64,000 nt of DNA, from assembly GCA_027924585.1 (NCBI GenBank), contig BSBM01000096.1, positions 8,369,501 through 8,433,500 on the forward strand, written 5' to 3'. The notes beneath the pieces are model-generated. The model saw only the letters and a program-made list of their open reading frames with translations. It made no database searches and was not told where the DNA came from. Made by a program: the position numbers and the translations under genes. This DNA is from Larix kaempferi (taxonomy: Eukaryota; Streptophyta; Pinopsida; Pinales; Pinaceae). Positions within the stretch are counted from its first letter, which is position 1. The number at the start of each line of letters is the position of its first letter. Below, piece after piece: positions 33,655 to 45,945 of this stretch.

Positions 33655-34330
33655 TATGGATTCAATATTTTCTGGATCCACTACAATTCCTTCTTATAAA
33701 ATAATATGACCCAAATATTGTAGCCTTCTTTGATAGAAGTCACACTTGCTAAGATTGGCATACAGTTTGTGCTCTCTAAGAACTTGCAATACCATTCTTA
33801 AGTGTTCCCCGTGCTCTTCTTCACTCTTTGAGTGAAAAATAATGTCATCCAATAATACTAACATGAACTTATCCAAATACTTGTTGAAGACACATGAATG
33901 TGGCAGGTGCATTGGTAAGACCAGATGGCACCACCGTGAACTCGTAATGGCCATATCTCGTTCAGAAATTTGTCTTGTGAATGTCTTCTTCTTTTATTCT
34001 TACTTGATGATAACTGGATCTCAAGACAATTTTTTAAAACACTTTGGCTCCCTTCATTTGATCGAACAAATCATCAATTATGGGTAATGGGTATTTATTC
34101 TTGACTTATACTTTATTTAGCTACCTGTAATCAATACATAGCCTTAAAGTCCCATCTTTCTTCTTGACAAACAACACCAGTGCTCCCCAAGGAGACACAC
34201 TTGGTTTGATATATTTTTTGTCCATTAATTCTTGTAGTTGCATTTTTAACTCTACCAATTATGGCGTGCTCATTCTATAAGGATCTTTAGAAAGTGGGTT
34301 TGCCCCTAGAACAAGATTGATTGTAAATTC
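33655..34330 (-). pseudogene. Element C reverse transcriptase, broken
   Basis: The sense frame begins [20 protein letters not shown], then [16 protein letters not shown] and a stop, [31 protein letters not shown], and the catalytic LVLLDDIIFHSK near 33845, retaining the two aspartates. It ends [19 protein letters not shown] (33694 onwards). Stops and a deletion near 33905-33930 (in [11 protein letters not shown]) break it. Confidence 0.85.
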
Positions 34331-34639
34331 AATGTCCCTCTTTGGTGGCATCCCTGGCACTTCATCTGGAAACACATCTTTGAACTCTTGCAACAACTAA
34401 TAATCCTCTATCTTTGGGCCTTTTTCCTCTGGTGAATCTAATATATGGACCACATATAAGTGGCAACCTTTCTTGTAAAACTTCCTTAACTGCATGGTTG
34501 AAATCTACCTTACTGAAACTCGCTCGGGAATCCCTTTCACAACTCTCGACCTCCCTTCTTCATCAATGCATTCAAGGATCTTTTTGTAGTAGTCTATCTT
34601 GGCTCTACACTTTTCCAACCAATCCATACCAATAAGAGC

Positions 34640-35015
34640 ATCATATGATCATAATGGTAGGACATTCAAATTTACTTTTATGAGGAATACATTCAACTCC
34701 ATGGGGAACTCCATCACTACTTCACTCACTTTTATTTTTGTTCATGTGGCTAATTGAACTATACACGACTTATTATGCTTCATTTTTATGAGAGAACAAC
34801 TTTTGGCCACTTTTGGAGTAACATAACTATGAGTAGATCCTAGGTCAATCAAAACAGAAATAGATTGCTTAGCAATCTTACCTTCAACTTCCACTATTGT
34901 TGATTAATGGTCTTCCTGATGGTTATCCAACGCTGCATAAATTCGAGGAGTTGCTCTTGCCATATCCTCTAATGTGACTGCTTCTTCTAAGTTATGCAAT
35001 CCTAGAGGGTTCTCT
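34640..35015 (-). pseudogene. Element C aspartic protease, broken
   Basis: The active-site stretch reads ISVLIDLGSTHSYVTPKV in sense at about 34820-34870, with the same DLGS as element A. The C-terminal block NLNVLPLxSYDALIGMDWLE lies at about 34625-34680 with a stop where Gly is expected. A stop also follows QLAT. Confidence 0.8.
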
Positions 35016-35020
35016 CTTCT

Positions 35021-36231
35021 ATGTGGACAGTCTTTAAGCATGTGGTTTTCTCCACATCCCCAACATTGAAGTGGCCCTTTCGCTCCTTTTTCTATTGCTA
35101 TTGCTGGCTTGGTTCCACTTCACGCTTGTTGGCCTTGTTGGAAATTTCTTGGTTGATTTATAAATGGAGGTTTGAATCAACTTCTCCTTTGGTCAAATCT
35201 TCCTTTTGGATTTCCCTTCCATGCTCAATGAATTTCTGATTTTTCTTTGCCATCTTCATAACAATGCATTGCCATTCTAATGGCTTCATCAAGAGTTAGT
35301 GGATTAACAGACTCAATCCTCTCTCTGAAACTTTGGGGCAGACTTCCAAGGAAGCTTTTAATTTTTATCATTTTATCTTTGATGTAATCGACATACCTCA
35401 ACCATTCCAAAAAATTATGGACATGTTCTTCCATAGAATTATGTCCTGATTTTAGTTCATTGAACTCCTTTCTCTTATTATCATAATACCTAGTAGATAG
35501 GTAGTTTTCCTTGAAATAATTTTTAAATCGCTCCCAGTTGATCCTTCTTTCTTTGATTCCTTTTACTTGCATGAGATGCTCCCACCAAATTGAAGCTCGA
35601 CCATTAAGATTGTAAATTGCAATTATGGCTTTTTCATTTCCTAAGTAATCATGAATCCTAAAATATTTCTTCATTCCAAGAAGCCATGCCTCTATTTCCT
35701 GACCTATCTTACTTTCTCCATCAAATGTGGGCATCCTTGCCTTCCTAAATTCTCCTTGTGGGTTACTCTTGTAATTTCTTCTTCTTCCAAGTCTATGGGA
35801 AGTATTCTTTGGGATTCTTTGAGAACCCTGAGAATCGCACGACCTGCTAGAAGGATATCTTGACAAATATAATTATGTGCCCTGCTCAAAGAACCATTTC
35901 TTGGTCTTGAAGTCCTCTTCCTAGTGTGACTTCTAGAGTGGCTTTCCACACTTCTTCTTTCTTGACCAAAATTACTTGGATTATATCCAAGATGATCCCT
36001 CTCTTGCATATCAATGAGACTCTGATGGATGGAAGCATTAATCTAGTTTTGATCTTTTGTAGCCTTCATTAACCTCTCATTGAAACTTCTCATTGTTTCA
36101 ACCAAATTTTGGGGAGTGATTTGCTCTCTCCTCCCATTGGATTATGTCTCAGCATTTCCCTCTTGCATGTTTTATCCTAGGACATCCTCATCATGTTCAT
36201 AGGGATGCTGAGCATCATTCATGGTTACCAT
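35021..36231 (-). pseudogene. Element C gag, mostly open
   Basis: Starts at ATG 36231 (MVTMNDAQHPYEHDEDVLG) and has early stops before a basic, Arg/Ser-rich segment (ERRSVESHSRSHTRKRTSR, about 35930). The capsid region 35225-35866 is one uninterrupted frame of 213 codons: ARMPTFDGESKIGQEIEAWL, YNLNGRASIWWEHLMQVKG, KRKEFNELKSGHNSMEEHVH and ESVNPLTLDEAIRMAMHCY. A CCHC knuckle CWGCGENHMLKDCPHRRE follows at 35021-35068 after a frame break. It is the best reference copy of the family's gag in this window. Confidence 0.85.
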
Positions 36232-38218
36232 TTTCTTTTGGAGATCCTTTTTCCCTTCTACTTGTTGCCCTCTGCTACAATTGTTCAACGATTGTCAACC
36301 GCAATCATTGTGCATCATAGAGGTATTTAATAGACATATTAGTAATATATACAATGACACAAAAAAATGTTATTCTTTAATAGAATTAATCTCATGGAAT
36401 AATTCACAGGGTTCTTGAGTCATCACCTTTTTTTGTTCCATTTATGCATTTATGGAAACTACCATTATTGACAATTTTGTCAAATTAAGGTTATAAGTAC
36501 ATTTTTGTTCTGATTTTTGAGACAACTCAATTTCTCACTCACATTCTGACCATGAAATTATGTTCCCCTATGAATAATATTTCCAAGTCCTATATTCATG
36601 TTTCATTCTGATCTAGGAGCTGAAAGTTACATCCTCCCAAAAATGCTAATTTTTCCCAATTCTACATTGTTTTTATAGGTGCAATTAGCTTCGGGAATTG
36701 TTAGCACATATAACAAGGATTACTCAAAAAAAAATTGTGATCCAATACTCTAGTCAACCTCTACAAAGTTTTTGGTTTGACTACTTTTAACTTGCACTTT
36801 CACCCAGACTTAGAATTTTTACCAAAAATAGTTATCTACCAAATTAAGCATTTCTAGAAAAACTTTGTCTAACAAAAATTGTCTGTCTTGGTGAGTAGGT
36901 AAAATTTCAAGTTCAATAAATTTTATTGTTTCGACATCTAGGGTCACTTTAACCTCCTACAAGTTTTCCAAAATCTCCAAAAGGTGCTCCGAAATAGTGG
37001 AGTTTGGCCTTCTTTCGCACCCTGACCTCACGCCCTTTGGAATTTGGTTCCAAGCCTCTATATTTAGTTGCATTCCTGGTCGATGACCCCACCATATCAA
37101 TTTTGACCCAAATCGATCCCCCATCGGGTCTCTGGACACAAATATTTGAAAGTCCATATTTTGAAATTTCTACCAAATCATAGCAGAATGGGATCAAGCC
37201 ACTCATTAATGTTTCTACAAAATTAATCAATTGTGTCCAAACACTTCAAGTCGCATCAAATTCCAAGCTAAGATGCTCTTGTTATGGCCAAAACAATTCT
37301 GAATTGCCACTGCAGGGTCGAACCTTCCTTGTCGACCTTTCTCATAACTACACCTTCGAAACTCCCGAAGTGGCATCACCAATGCCTCGTGGACCTTTTA
37401 TTCGTAGATAAATTTTCACCCCTGTGGACCGATGGGCGATGGTTGAATACCAACGACCACTATGGACCTATTATTTGTCGTTCCTGTAGACTTATTCCCA
37501 CGGCTTTTTCCTCATGACACATTTTGGAAACCCCGCAAGTGCACATCGCCGACTAACGAACGTCGAACGATGACTACCGACCGTCGACCAACACCTGACT
37601 ATCGTCGACCGATGACCGACATCCAACTACCATCAACTGACTAGCTCCACAGACTTATACACTGTTGCTCCCGCTGACCTTTCTCTGCGCCCTATTCCTT
37701 GAGACACATTTTAGCAACCCCATGGACACGCACTGATGACCAATGCCGACTGACAACTATCACGGATCTATATTTTGTGCTTCCTACAAACTGTGGATGT
37801 CATCTACCCGCATGCCTTCCAACGTGACTGATCCACATCATACCCCTCTTGCCTACATGGCATGGATGGGGGTCCACCTCAAAAAATTTCCAAATTTATC
37901 ATTTCCAAGAGTGGTAACGGCTCCCTAAGAAAGAAATTTTGGGAAGACTAATGCTGGAGTCATTTCCAATCAAAATACAATGCATGGCTATGAGGTATCT
38001 GCTCAACAGATTCCCACCTGCCATTATCCAGCGTGCAAGTTGAGGGTGCATTGTGAACAATAACCGTCGATCACGATTTCCTCTCTCTGCTAATAAACCG
38101 TCTATAAATTTACACCCACAATTTCAACCAAAACGTTATCATCGCTTCCTGTGAGACTTTGGTTTCCTGCCTGCGAGTGTGGATTCTGTCCCAAACAGCC
38201 CCAGTGCTACAACCATTC
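36232..38218 (-). other. Element C leader, non-coding
   Basis: It corresponds to A's leader without the inverted-repeat insert. Between about 37540 and 37640 there is a dense group of CGACCGA/GACCGAC-like short motifs. No gene seen. Confidence 0.7.
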
Positions 38219-38230
38219 ACTTTGATACCA
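38219..38230 (-). other. Element C primer binding site
   Basis: In sense, TGGTATCAAAGT lies three bases from the 5' LTR end; the first eight bases match initiator tRNA-Met sites, and the last four differ from the TGGTATCAGAGC seen elsewhere in this window. Confidence 0.85.
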
Positions 38231-38233
38231 GTT

Positions 38234-39796
38234 TGTCACATCCTCACCCATCAATTTGACCATGGAGGGGACATGAGCGATCTGTGGGGGTTCTAAATTT
38301 TGCCCCCATGGCCATATACGAAATTCATAAACATTTAAATGTGTGTGCATATGCATAATAAAAATACACATCGGAAGATAAATCTAACCACACACACATC
38401 ATGCATAAATCAACATATTCATCACAGGCATAACAATAAAAATTAGACACAGTTAACACATGAGTGGATTAACAAGTAAACACTTATCTTTTTAAATGAA
38501 GCCGTCTGAGAAATTGGCTATGGAAGAGCAAAGTTCCACCCAGCCATAGGCACTCTATCCAATACTTTATCTCTCTATTGAAAGGCCACCCCCGAGTTGG
38601 TCTATGTATCCACTAAGGAGGAACTATACAGGCTCACTCACAACCATAGGAACACATTCTCATGATAATCCAGCACACAGATGATTTTATCAAGCATGCA
38701 GAGAGGCGACGGAGGTGAATGGTAAGCCAATAAGCTCGTCCACATAGCTACAGTCATCTCAATTGGTTTCAACCAACCTTAGCACCCGCAATACCTACCA
38801 CACCCAACACAAGGAAGGTCCCCTTCTCTATTACACAATCCCTCGGGCACCCCTTCCCTCCAGTGTTATTCAGGGTGGGCATAGAAAGGTAAAAGCTGCT
38901 AAACCTTTGGAGATGTTTTCCTGCACCAGTTTTATCAAGCCATTCCAACCTCTCATCTCTCTCAAACTTCAATTATCTCTTGGATTTTCTTATTCATGGC
39001 AACATAATTTGCAACCACGAAATTCAATTTTCAGGCTTCCATATCTGGGTTCTCCCATGAATTTTCAAGCTCCTGGCACTCTCATATTCACCCCAGGGTT
39101 TGGGTCTGTGGATCCCGCACTGGATTTCACAACCAACATGAGTTTCTAGGCATTTTTTACAGTCTAAAACAGGGCTATTTCTCAAGTTGCGATTTATGTT
39201 CTTTCTCTTGCTGGGAATGCATAGCATACTCAGAATTGGTGTCCGGTTGCAAAACAATGGGATGGGAGTGAGAGGAAATGAATTCCCATGAGGAATATTG
39301 ACTTCTAGATACCAAAAATTGTGCCCATGCTCAGGCATACGAATTTATGGGTTATTCCCATGCTCCATTAAATTCATGAGCTGATTTCTCAGTTGCCTTC
39401 TTGCAACAGAAATAAATATCATCATGGAAGTCCACTTAGGTATTTGCTTACCATTTATGACTCATGGGTTCTTAGGACGACACTTGGAAACAAAGGATTT
39501 GATCCCACAAACCCTCACCTCTCCCTTGTGGATACAGACAACCCCCCTCATTTTAGTTGCTTCCATAGCAAGCTCTTAGACATTTTATTTGTATTATAAA
39601 TATTTACATGTTGTTACAGTTTTCCATGGACGACTGGCACATGTACACAAAATATAAAATACCTGTCTTTATAAGCCAAGCATTCACTAGCGGGGCCTTG
39701 GCCTTGAGATCCATGCTAGGAATCATAGACCGCATATTTACAATATTTACATATTAAGCCTATAATTACAAGGGTCAACTAAATGGGGGTATTACA
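38234..39796 (-). repeat. Element C 5' LTR
   Basis: On the plus strand it runs from TGTCACATCCTCACCC to GGGGGTATTACA. Length about 1.56 kb, like the 3' LTR. Confidence 0.9.
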
Positions 39797-39814
39797 TTTT
39801 GAATATGAAAACTA

Positions 39815-42420
39815 CAATTCATCTAATTTATTACTAGTAGAGAGTCTCCCAAGGCTTAAAGAAGAATAATAACTTTTTCCAAAGCAAGTCTGAGTAGAAA
39901 GAAGATAGCTTTGGACTACCCTAGATTGTTGGTCCCTTGACCCATATTTTCCTTTAAATAAATAAAATTATTGTTAGAAAGGTAGAGGGGTAAACTAGTC
40001 CCATGGGTTGAGATAGAACCTTGATAGGCCCCATCGAAAAAACCTCAAGCATAAAATTTGTTCACCTGAACTTCTCCCGAAATTCTTAGAGTATTGGCCT
40101 TTGGAATACACATGAAATGAGCTATTAAATCATTTACCTGGGCTACTACCTAAAAGGGATGGATGAGTTTCTCTTGAAATAGAATTGAGTTCCTAGATAC
40201 TTAGATACCCCACAACACCAATAGAGGAGCATCCCTAAGACTCTACAAATCATTTTTAGTAAACCGTTCCGGAAAAAAATCCTCAAGGTTATCATTACTC
40301 CACTAAATTGTTTACCTAATAAAGAACCCACCTTAGACCAAAATTGTTTTTAGAAAGGGTAATGCAAAAATATATTTGAGGTAGTTACCACGTCGCACCT
40401 ACATAGTAGACAAAAAATAGGGACTCTTGTTCCTATTTTAAAATGATTCCCATGTTAGCACTTTGTCATTTCAAACAAGTCATGAGAAAATTTTACACTT
40501 TGGTGGATCCCTAACCTTCCACAACTTCTTCCACCACCATTTAGCCTCTCCTTGGCTAGGGCCTTGAAGGGATGTGTACCCTACTCTAACTATATAACTT
40601 CCTCCTATAACATTTAAATCTAAAATTATCTCGTTTGCGACATTAATTAGTCTAATGTGAGCCATTATTAGTTTGGTTATGAAAAGGTACCAAGCCAATG
40701 TCATATCATCCCTCAAACCAAGGTCATTTTCCTTCAACCACCCTTTAGTCCACATAGTAATTTCAACTAGATAGTTAACCAAATTAAGCTTGCATCTACC
40801 AATTAACTATAGTTTTTGTATGATATTCTTAGGAAGGAATATACTTATATCATATCCAATCACTACATCTTCCCCAATCCTTACCTATGCCCCAACTCCT
40901 ACCCTCCAAGCCAGAAATTTGTCTATTATGGGAAAGGAAAGTGTCATAGCCTTCCACCAGTTGGAGACATCTCAGATATTCTTCCTCTTCTTCCTTATCT
41001 ATTCCAACAAAGAACTTGGTGAAATATACTTATAAATGAGTATCATTTTCCACAAACCTTCTTTGGTGATGGCATTCCATAAGGACTTTGTTGCTACATA
41101 CTTCCCAAATAAGTGAATGTTCTTCAAACCCCATCCTCCCCGTGCCTTAGCAACTACAATCCTTTTCCATTTAACTAAGTGATTTCCCTTATATTCATTG
41201 CTTCCTTGCCACAAAAAATTGAAATGGTACTTCCTAATTTTCAATAGGATTCCCTTGGAAATGTGAACCAAGGTATGCTAGTAAACTAGAATAGATTCCA
41301 ACACTTATTTAATCAAAATGGGTCTACCCCCCCCAGAAAGCCACACATTGCACCAGAAATAAATGTGCTCTTCAATCTTAGACAACAACCAATCCTAGTC
41401 TACTTTCCCATAACTATTTGGCTTGAGGTTAAACCCTAGGTATTTGTCCCCTTTTGACATATCCAAGTGCTAGAAATGAAAGCATGTTTCTATTGCCATT
41501 ACTTGTGGACCATTTTCCCAATAGATTACAAAGCATATTTATTTTCATTTATTTCCATGCATGTTTCCTTATTTTATAGGAAAGATGTATTTGAAGTAGT
41601 TTCCTTCCCTCTTAGACCTAAATCAAAACAAGAGATCATCATCAACAAACAATGAGTGATTTAGGGCCTCATTGCTCCCTATTTTAACACCTTGTGTCTT
41701 CCTTAACCTATTTGTCTTACATATATCTCTACTCAAGCCTTCAACCACCAATAGAAAAAGGTAAGGGGATAAAGGGAACCCTTGTCTAAGTCCCTTGGAA
41801 AGATTAACAAAATTATAAGTTGACCCAATAATGAGGACTGAAAAAGGAGTAGATATCACACATCCCATTATACATTTGACCATGGGAATAGAGAAGCCAA
41901 TATGAATCAACAACAACCTTAATTTGCTACAATCGAAACACTCTGTCATAAGATTTATATACATTAATCCTTATCACTGTTGTAGGAATATGTGAAGTTT
42001 TGATGGTATGAAGACCCTCCTATGTAGCTCCAATCAACTCATGTGTTTAGTACCCTTCCAAAAACCCAAACTACTTAGTTGTTAATAGAGGCTTGAATCT
42101 AAATGCAATTACTTTGCAGAAGATTTTATAGATGCAATTACATAAAGAGAGAGGTCTAAACCCATCAAAAGTCTCTAGATAGTCTACCTTAGGAATAAGA
42201 GAAATAAAAGTATAATTAAAATTTCTAGTAACCTTCCCTAATTTTCTAACCTTCTCTACAACCCTAAGTAAATCATCACCCCACAAATAAAAGATGTCTA
42301 TTTAAAATTCCACTATCCAATCATCAAGGCCTAGGCTTTTATCTTTCTTGAAAGTTATTAAGACTACCATAAGCTTGTCCTTGAAGATTTTCTAATAAAT
42401 TATTTCATTATCTTCATAAT
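39815..42420 (-). pseudogene. LINE non-LTR retrotransposon fragment 1
   Basis: Minus-strand L1-type pol remnants in the expected order. RT start at 42071-42286 (NYTFISLIPKVDYLETFDGF, RPLSLCNCIYKIFCKVIAFR). RT core at 41623-41964 (GLRQGFPLSPYLFLLVVEGL and the catalytic HSLFVDDDLLF). RT thumb at 40999-41271 (FNFLWQGSNEYKGNHLVKWK, ARGGWGLKN). Zinc-binding RT-associated region at 40146-40782 (KLWKVRDPPKCKIFS onwards). A trace of RNase H sits at about 39815-39910, cut near element C's 5' LTR. Many stops and frame changes; no 5' ORF1 is seen. Confidence 0.85.
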
Positions 42421-42422
42421 AA

Positions 42423-42666
42423 AACATTCTTGGGAAATATGTGACCACTTTGAGGATTTCCTCTATATTGTCATTTGGTTCCTTAAAGAATAACCTTGAA
42501 AAAATATATGCAACAAACCTTACAAATATATAAATATGCAAAATGTAAACATTCTTGGGAAATATGTGACCACTTTGAGGATTTCCTCTATATTGTCATC
42601 TGGTTCCTTAAAGAATAACCTTGAAAAAATATATGCAACAAACCTTACAAATATATAAATATGCAA
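42423..42666. repeat. Two 125 bp tandem repeats
   Basis: Units begin AACATTCTTGGGAAATATGT at 42423 and 42548 and are nearly identical up to AAATATATAAATATGCAA. The second ends at the T-run marking LINE fragment 2. Confidence 0.9.
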
Positions 42667-44422
42667 TTTTTTTTTTTATTCGCTCGCTTCGCATAAGACA
42701 ATCGTAATTTTATTAGCTCCAAAGAGAGTTACAAGTTTACATTTCATCTATATATGTCTGAATCACATATTCTGGAATAATAGAGTATCTAAAAACCCTC
42801 CAAGAGGCTCAACTAGCCATCCAATAAGTGTACAAAAATATTGCCTAAAATTGGAAACACACATAAACTGGAAAGGGCATATAATAGTGAACATAGAACA
42901 ACCCATTGCTTTTATAAGTGATCATATACATAATAAAGAAGTCAAAATGCAATATTTTATCCAAAAATATCAGTCCAAAAGATAGAAAAATTATGCATCC
43001 CCATGGAGAAGTGGAGGGACCTGCTCATCCTAAAATAGTCGATGATAAAACTAGAAGTGATTATCATTTTCAATTTATGCTACACTGATATTCCCTTGAA
43101 CCAGTTGAAGGCCAGCTTTAGAAAGTGAGTTTGCTTCCGAATTTCTTTCCATGTAAATGTGCATACATGAAAACATATCAAAATTGGAAATAATATGGGA
43201 AACATCTTCCAAAAAAGGAGCCAAACATGTATTGTGACATATGTAGGCCCACTTAATCCAATTTATTACTAGCATTGAGTCCCCATAAACTTGAATAGAC
43301 CGAAAGCTTTTTCCAAAGCAAAGGAAAGAATATTTTTGAGTGAGAGTAATTCTCCATAATTGTTGGACCCAGTCCCAAAGACCATAGACAATTTGAAGAA
43401 ATGAGACTCTAAAAGGTAAAGGAGAGCCCCCTCTCTGCATCAAGTCTAATTCCATCTAGATGCGCCTTCGAAGTAAGCCTAGGGAATATCCTTGTTGATA
43501 GGCTCTTTCCTAACCAACCAAACACTTGGAGCATCCTTCTCCTATGGATAGAATGAGAGTATTCTAATGCTATTAACTGCAACCACCTCGAGGAAAGTGA
43601 TATTTTCTTGAAAAATAACATTATTGTGAGTGAACCATAATCCCCAGGTAATGATTAAGGGAATGGCCTTTAAGGGTCGATTGTTGGGGTTTGAGATCTA
43701 TGACTGAAAGGAATTTTTGACGAATCCCCATTACCATTCACACTTGAATCTCAGAAGCCTAGAAACTTATTTTCAGACCTGTTTAGAGAAAGGGCATTGC
43801 AAAAACAAATGAGCTTGTGATTCGTCTTACAAAGAGAACACCAACCCGAACCTTCAAAGCTTCCTTTTTGTAATATATCCCACGTTGGGAATTTATTTTA
43901 AAAAATACACCACATAAAAAGGTGTGTCTTGGGAAGGCATTTCATTTTCCATGGATGCTTCTATCACCAGATTAGATTTATGTTGAAGATTTCCACATTA
44001 AGCCGAATATAACCTCGTTTTGGCGAATAAACACCAACTGGATCATGATCCCAAATCAAATCATCTTCCCGATCATTAAGACAAATGTGTGAATATTTAA
44101 TAGCTTCAATGTACGCAAACCAAAGCACCCCATCTTCTCCTTCCAGCTCCAAGGAAGCACCTGAAATCCACCCTTGAGAAAATAGAGTGGTTGTTAAAGG
44201 GTCAACTACTTAATGGAGATTAAAAAAAACCAAGATCTTACAGATGAGTTTGAATCTAAATTGGATGAAGATGATTTTGATTGCTTCCATCCCATGGGTT
44301 GGAACCTATCCACAACTTCCTGGCATTACCAACCCACCAAACAATAGCTTCCCCAATGAGATCAAAGGATCAAATTATAGCTTTCTAAATCACATAAAAA
44401 TTTGAATGTCTCTTAAAAGGAA
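42667..44422 (-). pseudogene. LINE non-LTR retrotransposon fragment 2
   Basis: A T-run on the plus strand at about 42666-42678 is the poly(A) end of this minus-strand copy. RNase H is at 43075-43455: YGLWDWVQQLWRITL, then RSIQVYGDSMLVINWIKWAY with the DS pair of the active site, and MERNSEANSLSKAGLQL. The zinc-binding region is at about 43780-44152 (LIWDHDPVGVYSPKRGYIRL, PTWDILQKGSFEGSGWCSLC). Upstream, GEAIVWWVGNARKLWIGSNP (about 44290-44350) is the RT C-terminal part. It is cut by element D's LTR at 44423, so the rest should lie beyond the window. Broken by stops. Confidence 0.85.
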
Positions 44423-45315
44423 TGTTTGACGGACTACCAAGAGCGAACTCGAGGCATGATCTCCCTAGATCAACGCGAGTCTAGAACAAATAGGACAGAA
44501 TATAAATCACTCTCCTAGATCTAATTAAGGATCAAGGAACTAGATATGTTTACCTTATAGATCACTAATCCTTTCCTCCTTGAATGTTGCTCCAAGATTG
44601 ACGATCTTCAGATCCAAGCTGCAAAATCTGTCAAGACAACAAGACAACAAAACAATTAAAACGCATCTATACAATAATAGATCTAAGTAAGCAGTCAAGT
44701 AGGCGAACTACACAAGATATCATTAACACAATGAGATTTTGATGGAAAGCACTTATATTACTGTATTGAAAGGGAAGTACATAGGATAGAAAGATTACAA
44801 CCATAGACTTGACGTAGCAACCCTCATCCGATCGAACCAATGCCAAAGCCTCCCAAGGAAGTGTGAGTCTCCCAATGGATGAGTATAGATCTCTCCTAAG
44901 GTAATTTCACCAGCATGTAGACACTATAGACTTCCTCCCCTTGGAATGGGAGTGAGCTTCACTTATATAGGACTAAGTGGATAGGGTAGGTTGAGATATG
45001 GTAGGAAAGAGATAGGGGATCCTTCCAAGAGGTTAGGAACCGAGTGCCAGCTCTCCCAAAAGGTCAAGGATAGGGATCCATGTCATCTAGCTTCAAGAAT
45101 GGGCTCGAAGAAGCTATTTTTGTCCATTAACTGACATCGTCACAGGCTGCAAGAGGCCAACCTGCGACGTCGCAGGTTGCTTGAGGACAACCTGCGACGA
45201 CCTCTCAAAACCTAGTATGAATGGGTTTACATCTCTTCCAGGTTAATGACTTAGTCAAGGAAACTTTAGGGATGTTTACACTGAGTCTCATGATGGTAAG
45301 ATTTTAGGTGTAACA
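44423..45315 (-). repeat. Element D 3' LTR
   Basis: On the plus strand it runs from TGTTTGACGGACTACC to TTTTAGGTGTAACA. By eye it is very close to the copy at 63115-64000. A TATATA box (44964-44969; sense CTATATAAG) is the probable promoter. A 22 bp perfect palindrome is at 45158-45179. Confidence 0.9.
45158..45179. promoter_or_regulatory. 22 bp perfect palindrome in the D LTR
   Basis: The core CCTGCGACGTCGCAGG extends by CAA on the left and TTG on the right to give 22 self-complementary bases with three CpGs. It is flanked by two more (C)CTGCGAC-like half sites. An identical copy lies at 63845-63866 in the other LTR. It could be a protein-binding or methylation target; no function is demonstrated. 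Confidence 0.7.
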
Positions 45316-45320
45316 GAATG

Positions 45321-45326
45321 CCCCCC
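45321..45326 (-). other. Element D polypurine tract (weak)
   Basis: In sense, TTGGGGGGCATTC directly precedes the LTR start TGTTACACC. The G run is in the right place, but five other bases separate it from the LTR. Confidence 0.5.
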
Positions 45327-45940
45327 AAAGCATGAAGCTGTTTGAAATTGGACAGGTGAAATGCTTTGATAGAAGGAATGGAAATGGTTCGTCGGATGAA
45401 GGACGCTACTGCAGTACAACTGACTCTGAGTACATAATCTCATATGACGTACAACATGGCTGCCGACCGATACATTGCAGATCCATGATAGTAAAGACTG
45501 TCTGAACACAATCATGGCTACTATATGCAAGTGTAGATCCATGATGAGATGATAACATAGCCACAACCAATACAAATGTGGATCCGTGTGATATGACTCA
45601 AAACAAAACTCCATCGCAACCTGGGTAAAACATGACTCCCTAGGGTCTTCAAGCCGAACCTGCAATGACACGAATCTATCCATGTGATTACAAATGTCTT
45701 GATGTCAAACATGGTAGAAACCACTTGATTACCGGTCATTGATGTATATCGTTAACAAGCGCAAGGGAAATCACCATTAATGTCAATGATTCCAAAGGTA
45801 TCACAGTACATATCATCAAGTGTGAATAAATGAGTTGAAGTCGAACGCCGGATGAAATCTTTCAATCAATAGTCAATAATGTAAAACTCATGTTGAAAGC
45901 GAGGTAACCTCCCATTGAGGCATGCAGGTCCAAGGTACTT
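45327..45940 (-). other. Element D 3' non-coding region, part 1
   Basis: Sequence between the polypurine tract and element E. A minus-strand frame of 131 codons (45288-45683) is open but has no recognised domain and runs into the LTR, so I do not call it a gene. Confidence 0.5.
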
Positions 45941-45945
45941 GGTTG

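Larger units (their letters stand above)
29558..39796 (-). mobile_element. Element C: Ty3/gypsy chromovirus, full length, degenerate
   Basis: Minus-strand element with both LTRs (38234-39796 is the 5' LTR, 29558-31118 the 3' LTR), primer site, gag, protease, RT, RNase H, integrase, chromodomain and polypurine tract. The flanks (sense CAAAA before, AAAAA after) are compatible with a 5 bp target duplication but are low-complexity. It is the same family as element A. A Copia-type solo LTR (32514-33074) interrupts it between RNase H and integrase. All enzyme frames carry stops, and the linker before the chromodomain has lost about 110 bp. Confidence 0.9.

Noticed and set aside
45288-45683. 131-codon minus-strand frame overlapping D's 3' LTR edge
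   Set aside because: It crosses the polypurine tract into the LTR and has no domain; an element gene would not be expected to do both here.
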